From: Phycisphaerales bacterium
GTDB taxonomy: Bacteria; Planctomycetota; Phycisphaerae; Sedimentisphaerales; Anaerobacaceae
Assembly: GCA_020352215.1 (NCBI GenBank)
Contig: CP070675.1
Span: forward strand, 3,611,869-3,669,558
DNA length: 57,690 bases
Reading direction: 5' to 3'
The notes under the pieces are model-generated. The model searched no databases. It had not been told where the DNA came from and was given only the letters and a program-made list of their open reading frames with translations. Shown here one piece after another: positions 35,046 to 46,500 of the stretch. Position numbers and translations under genes: made by a program. Every line of letters begins with the position of its first letter. Position 1 is the first letter of the stretch.

Positions 35046-36404
35046 ATGAAGTGCAAGGAGATCAGCCGCCGCGAATTCTTGAACAAAGCAGCCGGGGTAA
35101 TAGGCCTTCCATACGTTGTTTCCTCGTCGGCACTGGGTGCGAACGGTCCTGTTCCAAGCAGTCGCACAACGATGGGCTTCATAGGTGTGGGCGGCATGGG
35201 CACAAACAATATGAGGGCGTTTCTGAATCAGCCGGGCGTCCAGGTTGTTGCCGTCTGTGATGTAGTCAAGGCAAGCAACGAGTATGGTCACTGGTATAAG
35301 AAAGGTTGGCAGGGCCCGTGGTTCGGCCGTGAACCGGCTCGCAAGATTGTGGATGATCACTATGCCCGGAAGAACCGATCCGGTGAATACAAGGATTGCA
35401 CTGCATACCGTGACTTCCGTGAGGTGCTGCGGCGCGACGACATCGACGCCGTTTGCATCACCACGCCGGACCAGTGGCATGCGATCCCAGCGATTATGGC
35501 AGCGGAGGCCGGCAAGCATATCTACTGCGAGAAGCCCTTGAGCCTTACGGTCACAGAAGGACGGGCCATGGTCGAGGCGGTCCGGCGGTACGGCGTTGTC
35601 TTCCAGACCGGTACCCAACGGCGCTCGAGCCAGCAGTACCGCTTCATCTGCGAGCTGGTGCGTAACGGTCGAATCGGTAGACTCAAGAAGGTCGTCACAA
35701 CCGTAGGGCCCAACAACAAGGAAGCTCCCCCCAGCGATTGGCAGCCTATGCCGGTGCCGGAGTGGCTGGATTACGATATGTGGTTGGGCCCGGCCCCTTG
35801 GGCTCCTTATCACAAGTCCCGCTGTCTCTATACCTTCAGGTTTGGCCTGGACTACTCCGGCGGCCAAACGACAAACCTCGGCGCGCACGAAATCGATATC
35901 GCCCAATGGGCCAACGGGACCGACGACACCGGCCCGGTCGAGTTTGAAGATTTGGGCGGCGAGTTCCCGGCTGACGGCCTGTTCTCCACGGTCACCAAAG
36001 TCGATTTCAGGGCTCGGTACGCCAACGGGGTGGAGCTGACTTGCAGGACCCAGACAGATGATCTCTTGCGCTTCGAGGGCACCGACGGCTGGATTCAATT
36101 GCTCAAGGGCAGACTTACATGCAAGCCGGAATCGGTGACTACATCTGTAATAGCACCCGACGAGATTCATCTATACAAGAGCAATGATCACCACGGCAAC
36201 TTCATCGACTGTGTCAAGGAGCACCGGGAACCGGCCGCACCGGTGGAAGTGGGACATCGCTCGGTGACCATCTGTCACTTGGGCAACATTGCGATGACGC
36301 TCAAGTGCAAGCTGAGATGGGACCCGCAGAACGAGTGTATCATCGACAATGAGCAGGCCAACCGAATGCTCGCGCGGACCATGCGCAGCCCCTGGCATCT
36401 GTAG
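35046..36404 (+). CDS. Tat-exported Gfo/Idh/MocA-family oxidoreductase
   Basis: 452 residues from the ATG at 35046 (GGAG 7 nt upstream). N-terminus KEISRREFLNKAAGVIGLP is a twin-arginine signal, so the enzyme is exported with its bound NAD(P). The Rossmann part has MGFIGVGGMGTNN, AVCDVV, the DAVCITTPDQWHA stretch and the dinucleotide-site motif YCEKPLS. The C-terminal domain has YSGGQTTNLGAHEIDIAQW with the family's active-site His. Many planctomycetes have large sets of such exported oxidoreductases, probably acting on sugars; some relatives are glycosidases or epimerases using tightly bound NAD. The substrate is unknown. Confidence 0.92.
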   Translation: MKCKEISRREFLNKAAGVIGLPYVVSSSALGANGPVPSSRTTMGFIGVGGMGTNNMRAFLNQPGVQVVAVCDVVKASNEYGHWYKKGWQGPWFGREPARKIVDDHYARKNRSGEYKDCTAYRDFREVLRRDDIDAVCITTPDQWHAIPAIMAAEAGKHIYCEKPLSLTVTEGRAMVEAVRRYGVVFQTGTQRRSSQQYRFICELVRNGRIGRLKKVVTTVGPNNKEAPPSDWQPMPVPEWLDYDMWLGPAPWAPYHKSRCLYTFRFGLDYSGGQTTNLGAHEIDIAQWANGTDDTGPVEFEDLGGEFPADGLFSTVTKVDFRARYANGVELTCRTQTDDLLRFEGTDGWIQLLKGRLTCKPESVTTSVIAPDEIHLYKSNDHHGNFIDCVKEHREPAAPVEVGHRSVTICHLGNIAMTLKCKLRWDPQNECIIDNEQANRMLARTMRSPWHL

Positions 36405-36412
36405 GAGAGTGT

Positions 36413-36493
36413 ATGAAGAAACCTCTTGTGGTGCCCGCTGTCGTCAAGAAATCATTCGGGGCGCCCAGCTGTTTTGGAGCGGTTCCTTTCTGA
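36413..36493 (+). CDS. Possible 26-residue peptide
   Basis: A short frame (MKKPLVVPAVVKKSFGAPSC then FGAVPF and stop) begins 8 bp after the previous stop, with AGGAG 5 nt before its ATG, which is a well-placed ribosome site. No family is known to me. It could be a small peptide or a chance frame. Confidence 0.3.
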   Translation: MKKPLVVPAVVKKSFGAPSCFGAVPF

Positions 36494-36584
36494 CACTCCA
36501 ATCGTACGAGACGCTTCTTGGGCCGGCCTTGACTCCAAATGGCTAAAACAGCACCAAAATTAGGTGTTCGCGAGCGGATTTTTC

Positions 36585-36614
36585 TTGATGTGAAGCTGGG
36601 TGATTTGGTAACAT
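36585..36614 (+). promoter_or_regulatory. Promoter of the 1150-residue exported protein
   Basis: -35 TTGATG (36585-36590), 18 nt spacer, -10 TAACAT (36609-36614), with the extension GATTTTTC. It lies 371 nt before the ATG at 36986. A similar site lies 374 nt before the ATG at 56963. Confidence 0.5.
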
Positions 36615-36985
36615 AGATGTGGTTAGATCTGCGAATTTTCGTTTTCTACGGGCAAATTTTGGTGGTTTCTCAAGAGAGAAGGAGGAGTTGGTGAAGGATG
36701 CGCACAGAATGAACTTGAGCTCGGCATCCGGGAAGGGCACCTCCTATTCATCAATCGACGGTCCGTATCGGGTTCCTTGGAAGGGAGGCAGAATTGGAAC
36801 CTGACCGAATTCTGGTGCGCAAGCACAAACGGTTGGGGAGAGGTCTGTGTAGATGCTATTTGTGAAGGTTGTCCAAGACAGGCCTTGCTTGAGGCAGAGG
36901 TAGGGAGGCGTGTGGAGGACGACGCGTGTTTTGGCGTGTGGCCAGAGCACAGCCATTTTATCCTCTATTCTGAAGGAGGACTATT
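36615..36985 (+). promoter_or_regulatory. Long leader shared with the gene at 56963
   Basis: About 370 nt without a convincing ORF. Its first part (GATCTGCGAATTTTCG at 36626), a late block (GGAGGAC at 36914 with GTGGCCA at 36938) and its end (GAAGGAGGACTATT) match the leader at 56589-56962. The middle is poorly conserved. It has a possible stem AGGTCTGT / ACAGGCCT. No known riboswitch was recognised. Confidence 0.45.
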
Positions 36986-39900
36986 ATGTGGAGAAAACTG
37001 TTGTTTTTGGCCTTGGTCATAGGCATTGCGTCGTCGGCGCAGGCGGCCAACATCATTTGGGTTTCAGACCGATATGATGAGTTGGTCGACCAGATCCCCG
37101 ACGACAAGGGGTGGGTGGATATGCTTGAGGCTCAGGGCCATACGGTTGATTATCAAGAAGGCGCCTCATTTGGGAACGGATACTGGCGGACGCTTGATGA
37201 TGACAAGATAGCCGCACTTAACGCTGCAGACTTAGTAATCATCAGTCGCAACAGCGACAGCGGTAATTACAACAACGGCAGTGAGCCAACACAATGGAGT
37301 TCGGTCACGACGCCGCTCATACTAACAACGGCGTACATCAGCAGGAACAACCGTTGGTTTTGGCTCAATAGCGCAAGCTTGGCGGAAGACGGTGGGACTC
37401 CCACGCTGGAGGCAGTCAACCCCCACCATCCCATTTTCAAAGATGTGGCACTCGACACAGAGAATCAGGTTGACGTCTTTGACCAGAGTGTAGGTTCGGG
37501 CACGGTGTCATTCCCATCGGTTATCGATGTGGGCAATGGCGAGCTGGTGGCCAAGGCGGCAGACCAGGGCTGGCTCTTTATCGCTGAATGGGAAGCAGGA
37601 GTGGAGTTCTACACAGGTTCCGGACAAATCCCTGCCGGCAAACGCCTGTTCTTTGCCGCGGGAACGCGCGAAGGCGCAGGCTTTGGGCGAGGTGAGTACA
37701 ATCTCAACGCCGAGGGCGAGAAGATGTTCCTCAACGCGGTTGATTACATGCTCGGTATCTTGGTGAAAGAACCCTGGGTGAAGGCTTGGCAACCCAGCCC
37801 AGCCGATGGTGCCGACGATGTTATTTCTCCGCTTCTTCAGTGGACGGCCGGTGAAACCGCAGCACTCCACGATGTATACTTCGGCACTGATCGAGACGCT
37901 GTGGCCGCCGCTGATACAACTGACGCAACGGGAATATACATTGGCCGACAGGGGTGGACGGTCTACTATCATAGTGCTGGCGTCACCGGTGGTGTTACGT
38001 ACTACTGGCGGGTGGACGAGGTGGAGGCTGCCGGGACGGTTCACACAGGTGATGTGTGGAGCTTCATGGCTGCGCCGTTGAAGGCCTACAAGCCCAACCC
38101 GCTTGACGGGGCGCTGTGGGTGGACCCGACCGGATTGCTTCTTACGTGGACACGTGGTTCGACGGCCGGTTCGCACGACGTATATTTCGGTACGGATCAG
38201 GCCGCTGTAGCCGCCGGTACCGGGGGCACGTCCAAAGGCAATACGCTTGCAGCGAGCTATGATCCCGGTGCGCTCGCGATGAGCACCACCTACTATTGGC
38301 GGATCGATGAGATCGATACCGGTGGCTCTACCAAGCACGAAGGTGATGTTTGGAGCTTCACAACGATGGGTGTCGGCGGCGGTATTAGAGGACAATATTA
38401 CCGCAACACCGATCTGTCGGGCGTTCCTGCGCTGGACCGCATGGACGAGCAGATCGACTTCAACTGGGGCGACGGTTCGCCGGATCCGACGCTGCAGGCG
38501 GGCAATTTCTCGGTCAGATGGGTTGGTGAATTGGAAGTTGCGTTTTCCGAGACCTACACGTTCTACGTGAACACCGATGATGGCGCACGACTGTGGGTTA
38601 ATGATGTGCTTGTCATTGGCGTATGGACCAATCGTCGAGCCGCGACTGAGGCCAAAGGTACGATTGATCTGATTGGAGGACAGAAGTACCCGCTTGTGAT
38701 GGAATACTATGACAGCGGATCGCCTGCGGTAGCACAACTGCTGTGGGAGAGCCCGTCTACGCCAAAGGACCTCATCCCTCAGGGAGCGTTATCACCACCG
38801 ATGCGGGCGAGCGGCGCCAGTCCGGGCAATGGAACTACCGGGGTGACGGAGACGCCGACCCTTCGCTGGACGGCGGGTGAAGATGCGGCTCAGCACGACA
38901 TCTACTTTGGCACAGATAAGGCGGCTGTCGCCGATGCTGATACGACAACGCCCGGTGTATATCGAGGCCGACGTGCTCTGGCTGTTACCAGCTATGTTCC
39001 GACGGAGGCCCCGCTTGAGTGGGATACCACTTACTATTGGAGGATCGACGAGGTCAACGGGCTCGACATATGGGAAGGCGGCGTGTGGAGCTTTACAACT
39101 GCCGACTACGTCATCGTGGATGATTTCGAGGACTACAACGACTTTTCGCCCGACAGGATATTCCAGACGTGGATAGATGGATTCGGTTACACCGACCCGC
39201 CACCCGGCAGGCTGGGCAACGGCACCGGCTCGACCGTTGGTTACCTGGCCGCTCCATTTGCCGAGCAGACTACTATCCATGGTGGCTTGCAGTCCATGCC
39301 GTTCGGCTATAACAACACTGCCTTCCCATTCTACTCAGAGGCCGAACGCGAATTTCTTGTTGCCCAGAACTTCACCAGGAAGGGCGTCAAGTCATTGGCA
39401 CTCTACGTCTACGGCGATCCGTGTAACGTGCCTTCCGCTATGTACGTGGGTCTCCAGGACAGTGTCGGCACCCGCATAGACGTTCCCCTTACCGATACCA
39501 GTGTGGTTCAGGCAAGCGACTGGTACGAATGGAACATTGAGCTCGCTGATTTCGCACCGGTGACTCTGTCGTCTGTCAAGAAGATGTACATTGGCGTCGG
39601 CAGCAGGCTCAGTCCTACGGTTGGCGGTACCGGTGAACTGTTCATTGATGATATCAGGCTGTATCGACCCAGATGCGTTGCATCGCTTCTGAAGCCCGAT
39701 GCGGACCTGAACGGCAACTGCGTGGTGGATTACCCGGACGTTGAAGTCGTGGCGGCCGACTGGCTTGTAAGTGAAGTCCCCGATTCCCCCTGGGACGGCA
39801 CGCTCACCAGCTCAGATATAGGTGTGCCGCTTGCCGGTAGTTACGGTTTCGACGGCACAACCTACACGATCACGGGCAACGGTCACGATATTTGGGATGA

Positions 39901-40438
39901 CGCTGATAACTTCCACTACGCCTACCGTCAGATAAGTGGCGATTGCCAGATGACAGTGCGTGTCAAGAGCGTCCAGGAGGTACATGCGTGGACCAAGGCG
40001 GGGGTCATGATCCGCGACACCCTTGATGCGGATTCGAACAACGCCTTTATAGCTCTGACCGGCGGCGAGGGTGGCGGTGGCACCTTCCAGTGGCGATCGG
40101 ATGTGGATCCTAACTCGAATTCGTCGCGTACCCTTACCGACGTATCCCCGCCCGCTTGTGTGCGCCTCGTGCGCGAAGGGGACACGTTTACCGGCTACAT
40201 CTTCCTGGATGGAAGGTGGCAGCAGGAGGGTCAGCCTGCGACGGTAGAGATGACCGATCCCGTCTACATCGGTCTGGCTGTAACTTCGCACACCGATGGC
40301 GTCTTGGCAACCGCGACGTTTGACCGTGAATGCACGTTCTCTCTTGCTGAGTTGAGTGCAGACGGTGTTATCGACTTCAAGGACTACGCAGTATTGGCCG
40401 ACGGGTGGCTCGATGAGCAGCTATGGCCGGCGCAGTAG
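36986..40438 (+). CDS. Large exported multidomain protein: ThuA-like, Fn3-like, PA14, dockerin-like
   Basis: 1150 residues with AAGGAGG before the ATG. Signal peptide MWRKLLFLALVIGIASSAQA. Residues about 22-255 form an alpha/beta ThuA/amidotransferase-like domain (DKGWVDMLEAQGHTVDY, LVIISRNSDSG). Then come repeated Fn3-like modules, each with LxWTAG ... HDVYFGTD and TYYWRVDEV (about 262-365, 368-465, 610-700). Between them is a PA14 carbohydrate-binding domain (about 470-600, GQYYRNTDLSG ... YTFYVNTDDGARLWVND). A galactose-binding-like sandwich (about 710-895) and a first dockerin-like loop (DLNGNCVVDYPDVEVVAADW) follow, then a concanavalin-like domain (about 935-1115) and a second half-loop (DGVIDFKDYAVLADGW). 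It probably binds polysaccharide at the cell surface; no catalytic site is evident. Confidence 0.88.
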   Translation: MWRKLLFLALVIGIASSAQAANIIWVSDRYDELVDQIPDDKGWVDMLEAQGHTVDYQEGASFGNGYWRTLDDDKIAALNAADLVIISRNSDSGNYNNGSEPTQWSSVTTPLILTTAYISRNNRWFWLNSASLAEDGGTPTLEAVNPHHPIFKDVALDTENQVDVFDQSVGSGTVSFPSVIDVGNGELVAKAADQGWLFIAEWEAGVEFYTGSGQIPAGKRLFFAAGTREGAGFGRGEYNLNAEGEKMFLNAVDYMLGILVKEPWVKAWQPSPADGADDVISPLLQWTAGETAALHDVYFGTDRDAVAAADTTDATGIYIGRQGWTVYYHSAGVTGGVTYYWRVDEVEAAGTVHTGDVWSFMAAPLKAYKPNPLDGALWVDPTGLLLTWTRGSTAGSHDVYFGTDQAAVAAGTGGTSKGNTLAASYDPGALAMSTTYYWRIDEIDTGGSTKHEGDVWSFTTMGVGGGIRGQYYRNTDLSGVPALDRMDEQIDFNWGDGSPDPTLQAGNFSVRWVGELEVAFSETYTFYVNTDDGARLWVNDVLVIGVWTNRRAATEAKGTIDLIGGQKYPLVMEYYDSGSPAVAQLLWESPSTPKDLIPQGALSPPMRASGASPGNGTTGVTETPTLRWTAGEDAAQHDIYFGTDKAAVADADTTTPGVYRGRRALAVTSYVPTEAPLEWDTTYYWRIDEVNGLDIWEGGVWSFTTADYVIVDDFEDYNDFSPDRIFQTWIDGFGYTDPPPGRLGNGTGSTVGYLAAPFAEQTTIHGGLQSMPFGYNNTAFPFYSEAEREFLVAQNFTRKGVKSLALYVYGDPCNVPSAMYVGLQDSVGTRIDVPLTDTSVVQASDWYEWNIELADFAPVTLSSVKKMYIGVGSRLSPTVGGTGELFIDDIRLYRPRCVASLLKPDADLNGNCVVDYPDVEVVAADWLVSEVPDSPWDGTLTSSDIGVPLAGSYGFDGTTYTITGNGHDIWDDADNFHYAYRQISGDCQMTVRVKSVQEVHAWTKAGVMIRDTLDADSNNAFIALTGGEGGGGTFQWRSDVDPNSNSSRTLTDVSPPACVRLVREGDTFTGYIFLDGRWQQEGQPATVEMTDPVYIGLAVTSHTDGVLATATFDRECTFSLAELSADGVIDFKDYAVLADGWLDEQLWPAQ

Positions 40439-40482
40439 CATCTTGTGCTGAGGCCAAATCGTCAGCCGATGACGCAGAAATC

Positions 40483-40513
40483 CGGGGCCTATGCCGATCC
40501 GGCATAGGCCCCG
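40483..40513. terminator. Bidirectional terminator between convergent giant genes
   Basis: 13-bp perfect stem CGGGGCCTATGCC / GGCATAGGCCCCG with a 5-nt loop, in the 160-bp gap between the two stop codons. The T run is weak on both sides, but the stem is very strong. Confidence 0.7.
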
Positions 40514-40598
40514 ATTGCTTGCTCATATGGGGTGGTGCCTGCCGCGTACGTGTTTGCCATCCGATGCGTTACTCCAAAGTATGCGTTGAACAAGGTTA

Positions 40599-43500
40599 TC
40601 AAGCACCGCCTGGAGTGGGGGCATCTGCCTGCCAGCTTTCAGGGTTGCTCCAAGTATCAGGGGGGGCGCCGGGATCCCTAATCACCAGCGACTTGCCGGC
40701 GCCGTCCGTTGTCGGGTACCACATGTCGCTGTAGTCGAACCTGAGTATCGCCGCTTCCAACGGCCAAGGCAGCGTCAGAACGATCCCTTCGCCGCCGTTG
40801 TTAAGGTTCCCCGAGTACACACCCGCAACCTTGCTGCCATGGCCGTAGGTCGACCGAAAGGCAGCCGGATTACTGACCACGACTACGTAATCGCCGGGCT
40901 CGAGCATCATTTCACGGAAGACAAAATCGACGCCGTCGGTGAGCCGAACACCGCTCAGATTGAGCGTCGTCTCACCTATGTTCTGTAGCTCGATGTAATC
41001 GAAGTTGCTGCCCTGCGGTGCGTGGTACATCAGCTCCGTAATACGCAGGCCATACAGCAGTGCCAGTTCCTCTGTAAAGGGGAACTCTTCGTCGCCCAGA
41101 TCTGCAGCTGCGGCCTCTAACTCAGCCGAGATAACAAAGTCGGAACTGGTTGTTGAGGTGTTTAGGGCGTGAATGGCCAGCAAGTTCTGGCCCACCCTGA
41201 GGTCGGCAATGTGCTCAGAGATATCGACCTCCGGGTCGAACGATTGGGCACTGGCTTCGTGGCTGGCGTCAGCGGCGGAATCCCACGTGGGCGTGCCGGC
41301 GAAATTCTCTCTGGCCACGTCAACGCCGTTGAGGTACATTACGAAGGCATCGTCAAACCGTACCTTCAGCGTCATATCGGTGAAGTCGGCCAGGTCGTTG
41401 GCATCGACAGTGAATGGAACGCGGATGTAACAACTGGTGTTCTGATCGTACATCTGGTCCTGGACGTCGAGGCTTATGAGATCTTCGTAACCCGAGCCCC
41501 TCTCGTAGCCGACGCCACCGGGGCCGCCGGTGACATCGATCCAGGCCGAGTCGTCAAAAGCCGGTTCGGATTTCCAGGCATCGTCAACATGGTCGGCTGA
41601 AGCGGGGATAATCACACGTTTGTCGGCGTCTTCAGCGACAAGGGTGGTCACGGTAGTGGTCAGTGTTGGAACCGCAGCGTTGGCCACGCCCGGAGTGGGC
41701 AGCTCAAAGAACTCGTAATAGGCCGATCCATCAGGCACGCGACCTTGCGAGACATCGGTGGTCTGCGGACCATAGAGCACCTTGTCGATCTCCTTGAGTT
41801 CGGTATCAAACAGACCTATCATTTCGCCATCGGCCGAGAGCCTGAATTCAACATGGCCGGGATCAATGCTGTTGTCAGCCCAAAAGACGGCGAAGCCCTC
41901 ACCGGCAACAAAGTTCAGAGGGCCAATCTGATGCTTGTCGGGCTGCGTCACCGGATTATCAGTCAAGTAGAACCGGCTCAGGTCCACCGGAAAGGCATGA
42001 GGATTGAACAGCTCGATGAAGTCATCTCCAAACAGCACTTCGCCATTCGTGAGCCATTCGTTGATTTTCAGCGTGGCAGGATCGCCCAGCGGGTGAGAAA
42101 GATTGGCTTGCCCGAAGGTGGGGACAGTCAGGTGCCAATGGCCATCGTACCCGACTCGCCCAACGGACAGGTCGTCCAATTGCAGGCCAAACTCCACTGA
42201 GTCCAGCAATGCGCCCTCGGCGTCGTATAGATAGACTCCCTCGCCGTCGGCACCGAGGGCAAAGCCCAGATGAATACCTGAGGTGGGGGCGTTTGAATCA
42301 GCATGTAGAACAACGTACTCTCCAGGCTCAATGCGGCTCCCGGCGCCGAAGACAAACTTTGTCCGATCGCCGGGGTCGTCGGTAATACTCATACCGGCCA
42401 AGTCCAGCGATTGCGTGCCGTCGTAGTACAGTTCTATTAGATCGGGAAAGGTCCCCTCGTGTTCTACAGCAGAAATGTTGCTCGCCAGCACCTCATTGAG
42501 AACGAGTCTCGAGTAGGAGACATCGACCGTCCAGGTGCGGGAGACGGTCGGGCTGTCTTGGCTCTGCCAAACACCGGCGGCGTTCTTGCCGATTGCGTAG
42601 ATCGCATACGAATTGCCATCGAGAAGTCCCGCAAGCTCGATGGGTATATCCACCGGGCGCTCTTGGCTCCAAGGGGCACCCGGATCGTTCAGAGCATATT
42701 TGTAATGTGTTATGCCTGGGCCGCCGACGGTGACAGTGGCATTGGTGTGATAGGTTACCTCATAGGGTTCGCCGCATATCGCCGCTCCACCGGGAACATA
42801 GGCACCCATATCGAGACCGCAAGGCCCGGTACCGACGGCCGGGGAGACGGACTTGAGGCGAAAGTCGCCGTTCGGATCGACGAAAACTGGATCGGCATCT
42901 ATATTGCCCTGGCCGAAGGCATGCCAAGCGGCCGGCAAAAGCGAATCATTGACGGTGATATCAGTTGTGCCCCACAGAGGATGATTCACATAAAAGTTCC
43001 CCAGAGGCGTTGGAGTGTTCCTGAAGATGTTCCCTGCCAGATAGCCTCCTCGGCCTGGCTCTATACCAGCTTCCTGTGGTTCATCGAAACTGATCCCAGC
43101 CACATTGCAGTCCACAACGGTGTTGTTCTCGAACCTTATCCAAGATCCGTCCTTAACGAGTACGGCGTTGTCACAATTGACGAACAGGTTGCGCACGATT
43201 ACGTGGTTTGAGCTGTGGCTGCCGTCGTAGCCAGTGGTAATCGCATAAGATTCCCCTTCTTCGGGGCTGAAGTTTCGGTGGAAGTTCATAAACAAATTGC
43301 CCTCGATGTAGGCGCTTGTGCCATCGAGGTCCAGTCCATCGTCTCCGCCGCCAAGGAAGACGTTGCCGACAAAACGCGGAATTGGACTCGGGCCGCTCAT
43401 CGAGATGTCCACGACATCCTGCTTGTCGCCACTGCAGACGCCAAATACATTGTTTTCAAAGAGGATGTAAGGATCGGAGATGAGGGCGCGATGCCCGGAG

Positions 43501-46500
43501 ACGGTCTGCACGACCGTATCAGGAAAGATGCTGTCGCGCACGATCAGCGATGAATTGCTGATGTTGATGATCGTCTTGTCGGTACCGGCCCACGTCACGT
43601 CGTCGATCAGGAGCCTGGAATCATCCAGGCTGATGGACTCACCGTCGGCCGAGGAATACTCCATATCCAGACATTCCAGACGGTTATCTTCGGCACTGTG
43701 GAAATCCAGGCCGTTCCAGGTCGCAGATGAACCGGGCTGGCGGGTCAATCGAATGCGCTTGAACTCAGTTCCCGCCGCTATGACTTGCCCGTCGATTGTC
43801 AGCCGCGTGCCATCATCGAAGAACACTGTCGTGCCCGGCGTGATCGTGAGAGTGACACCGGCAGGTACGGTGACGTCGCTCGTCACAAACCACGGCCCCG
43901 AAGCAGCATCGAGGGTCGTATCGGACCCGATTGTGCCGGACAGGTCTGCCACGCTGCCATCATCGTACCAGATGTCAATGTACCCTCGCTCCAATTCGCT
44001 GCCCGTGCCTTTAGGACCGTCGAATGTCCGAACGAAGACACGATTGATACCTGGCATCAGTGCTCCTGTACCGCCGGATGGCATCACGCCCTCAAGTTCG
44101 AGGTCGAAGCTGATGTCGCTGCTCGTGCGGGACGCCTGGTGTATCTCAACGGCGAAGACGTTTGTGCCGTCGGAGAGCAGATTCACGTCCACTGGAAAGT
44201 CGTGAAAGGAGGACTCATTGGAGCCACTGACACCATTATTGGCGAGGGTGAGGTAGTCGACACCCTCATCCGGCATATTACTGCGAAGGACTTCTCTGCC
44301 GTTGAGGTACACTATCGCCCCGTCATCACGCAACAACCGCAGATGCAGGCTCGAATACTGTGAGGCATTACCGACATCGAACGAGCGCCGAAAGTAGGTG
44401 GTGATGAAGGGGTCACCATCCGGTCCTCTGTTGACGACGGTTGCTTCGGGGCGGCCTTGAGACATGTCGCCATAACCTAATTCGGCCGGCCCTTCAAGCC
44501 AGAGCAGATCGTTGTAATCAGGATGGCCGAACCAGTTTGTGCCATCCGAGGAGGTGCCCTGGTCGGAGCCATCGTCGAGGTACTTCCACACTGAGCGGCG
44601 GCTGACGAGTGTTCTCGCAATACCGCCGGAGGCGCCGAAATCCCACGCCCCATTTACAGGTGACCAATCGGCCAATTGGTTGTTGACCCGCACGGAGCGC
44701 GTTTCGATGACATCTGCAGTCCCGTGAAGGGCAAAAGCGCTCACGTAGGTCAGGTAGTAGCTGTCGGCGCGGGCCAGGTTGGTCTCAATGGTCAATTCAG
44801 AAGGGATGAGCGAAAGAACGTGCGCGTTGCGGGCTGCAGTGAAATCCTTCATCCCGTTGATAGTGTCGGCCGGGACGAAATCGCCGAGGAGGTTGTCCAG
44901 GAAAGGCCCGACTTTCTCCGCTGAGAACGTTCCTTCAATGAGGTCTTTCAAGTGGAAGTAGTAACGCGGAACAAAGTCCGGATGCCTGAGGAAGCGAGCC
45001 ACCACCGGTAGTGCCGCGGCTCGGAAGATGCCACGGGTTGCGCTGCCGCCCCTGCCGAAAACGGTGTCCAAATCGTGCTGGATCAGCACCGACCTCGGGT
45101 CTACGAGGCCACTGTAGAGGTAGTAGTCATCGCCGACACCGTTGGCGAGCGTGGTTTCGTTGTTGTCCAATAGTGTATTTATGGCCAAGAAACGCAACCA
45201 CTGTTCCGTGTTGACAACGCGGTTGACCAAATGCGCATATATGTCATCCGGCGTATTGTCGGACAGAACGTAGCAAAGCTGGATGAGGTCGGACCAATTG
45301 TCCTCCGCCGTGTTGGTCCTCTTGAAGTAGCTATTGCGGTAAGAGTCGGGATCTACCCCGCGGTAGTTCAGGTCAGCCGGGCCCAGATCACGCATACACT
45401 TGTAGGCGTTGCCGCCGTTATCATCCGGGAAGTGATTGTCGACGAAGTCACTGTCGACTACTTCAACGTGAGCATAGGAGCCGTACATTTCCGCCCCGAA
45501 ACCGGCCAGGTTCTCGCCGTTCAGTCTCGCCTGCACGGCGGTGGTTTCGCCTTGCGCCAATCCTGACATGCGGAATATCGCACTGCCGGCCAATTGTATG
45601 TGTGTATGCTTCGTGTTCAAATTGACCGCAGTTACGCCCTTCCAAGGTCTGTCGTGTGCAAAATTCAGGCGGTAATTGTTCGGTGGATCGTTTCGGGATC
45701 CGTGCCCACGATTCCGGACCCCAAGATTGTGACGCACCTGCACATCAGTTCCGTCTACGCTTACAAGAGTGACGTTCATCTGGGCGTCACTATTATGCTC
45801 ACCACCTTCGCGATCGCCGATATCCAACAGTCTCCCCTTATCCCTCTCGGTCATAATCAGATAGTAGATCGGCTGACCGCCTGGTTCCCGATGTGTCTGC
45901 AGATCGAACGCATCATCGACCTGATAGAACGCATTGGTGACCTGCTCGGGCTTCTCGTCCACCAGACTCGGCCCAGGCCAAGTGCGCGAATTGTACATGG
46001 CGTCACGCGTTTCAAGATAGAACTCGACTATTGTGCCGTCCGGCTGGGGAGGTATCTCCGCGCCATACAGCCCATCGCCGGCCTCGCCATCACCGTGTGC
46101 TCCATCGTCGTACATTGTAAGATCGCTGTAACTGCCGGGCTCATGCTGGGGGTAGATGTCCTCATCCTCATACACCGAGGTGTCAACGCGATAGTGCAGT
46201 GTTACCGCGACACCAGTTTTCACCTCGTCGATGATGCGTGCTGAGACTGCTACCAAATCATCCGATCGCGGGATGATCGGGGAATGCGTCACGTCGAGTA
46301 TCAGAGGTGCGATGTTGCCTTCATAGACAAAGTTCGACATGCCGGGGGAACCGTAGTTGGCTGCGCTGGCCGTCCAGTTCTGTCCATACTCATTGGGCAT
46401 GGCAGGATTGATCAATGATAGTGAATTGCCGCCGCCGTCATGTTCGGAAACCCAGAGCCAACCGCGATGGCCACGGTCAGGCGGTCCCAGCTCACGCAGG

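Noticed and set aside
34935..36170. 411-codon minus-strand frame
   Set aside because: Shadow of the Tat Gfo/Idh/MocA gene, whose motifs and start are clear on the other strand.
37508..38737. 409-codon minus-strand frame
   Set aside because: Antisense to the 1150-residue exported protein, with Arg/His-rich composition typical of shadow frames.
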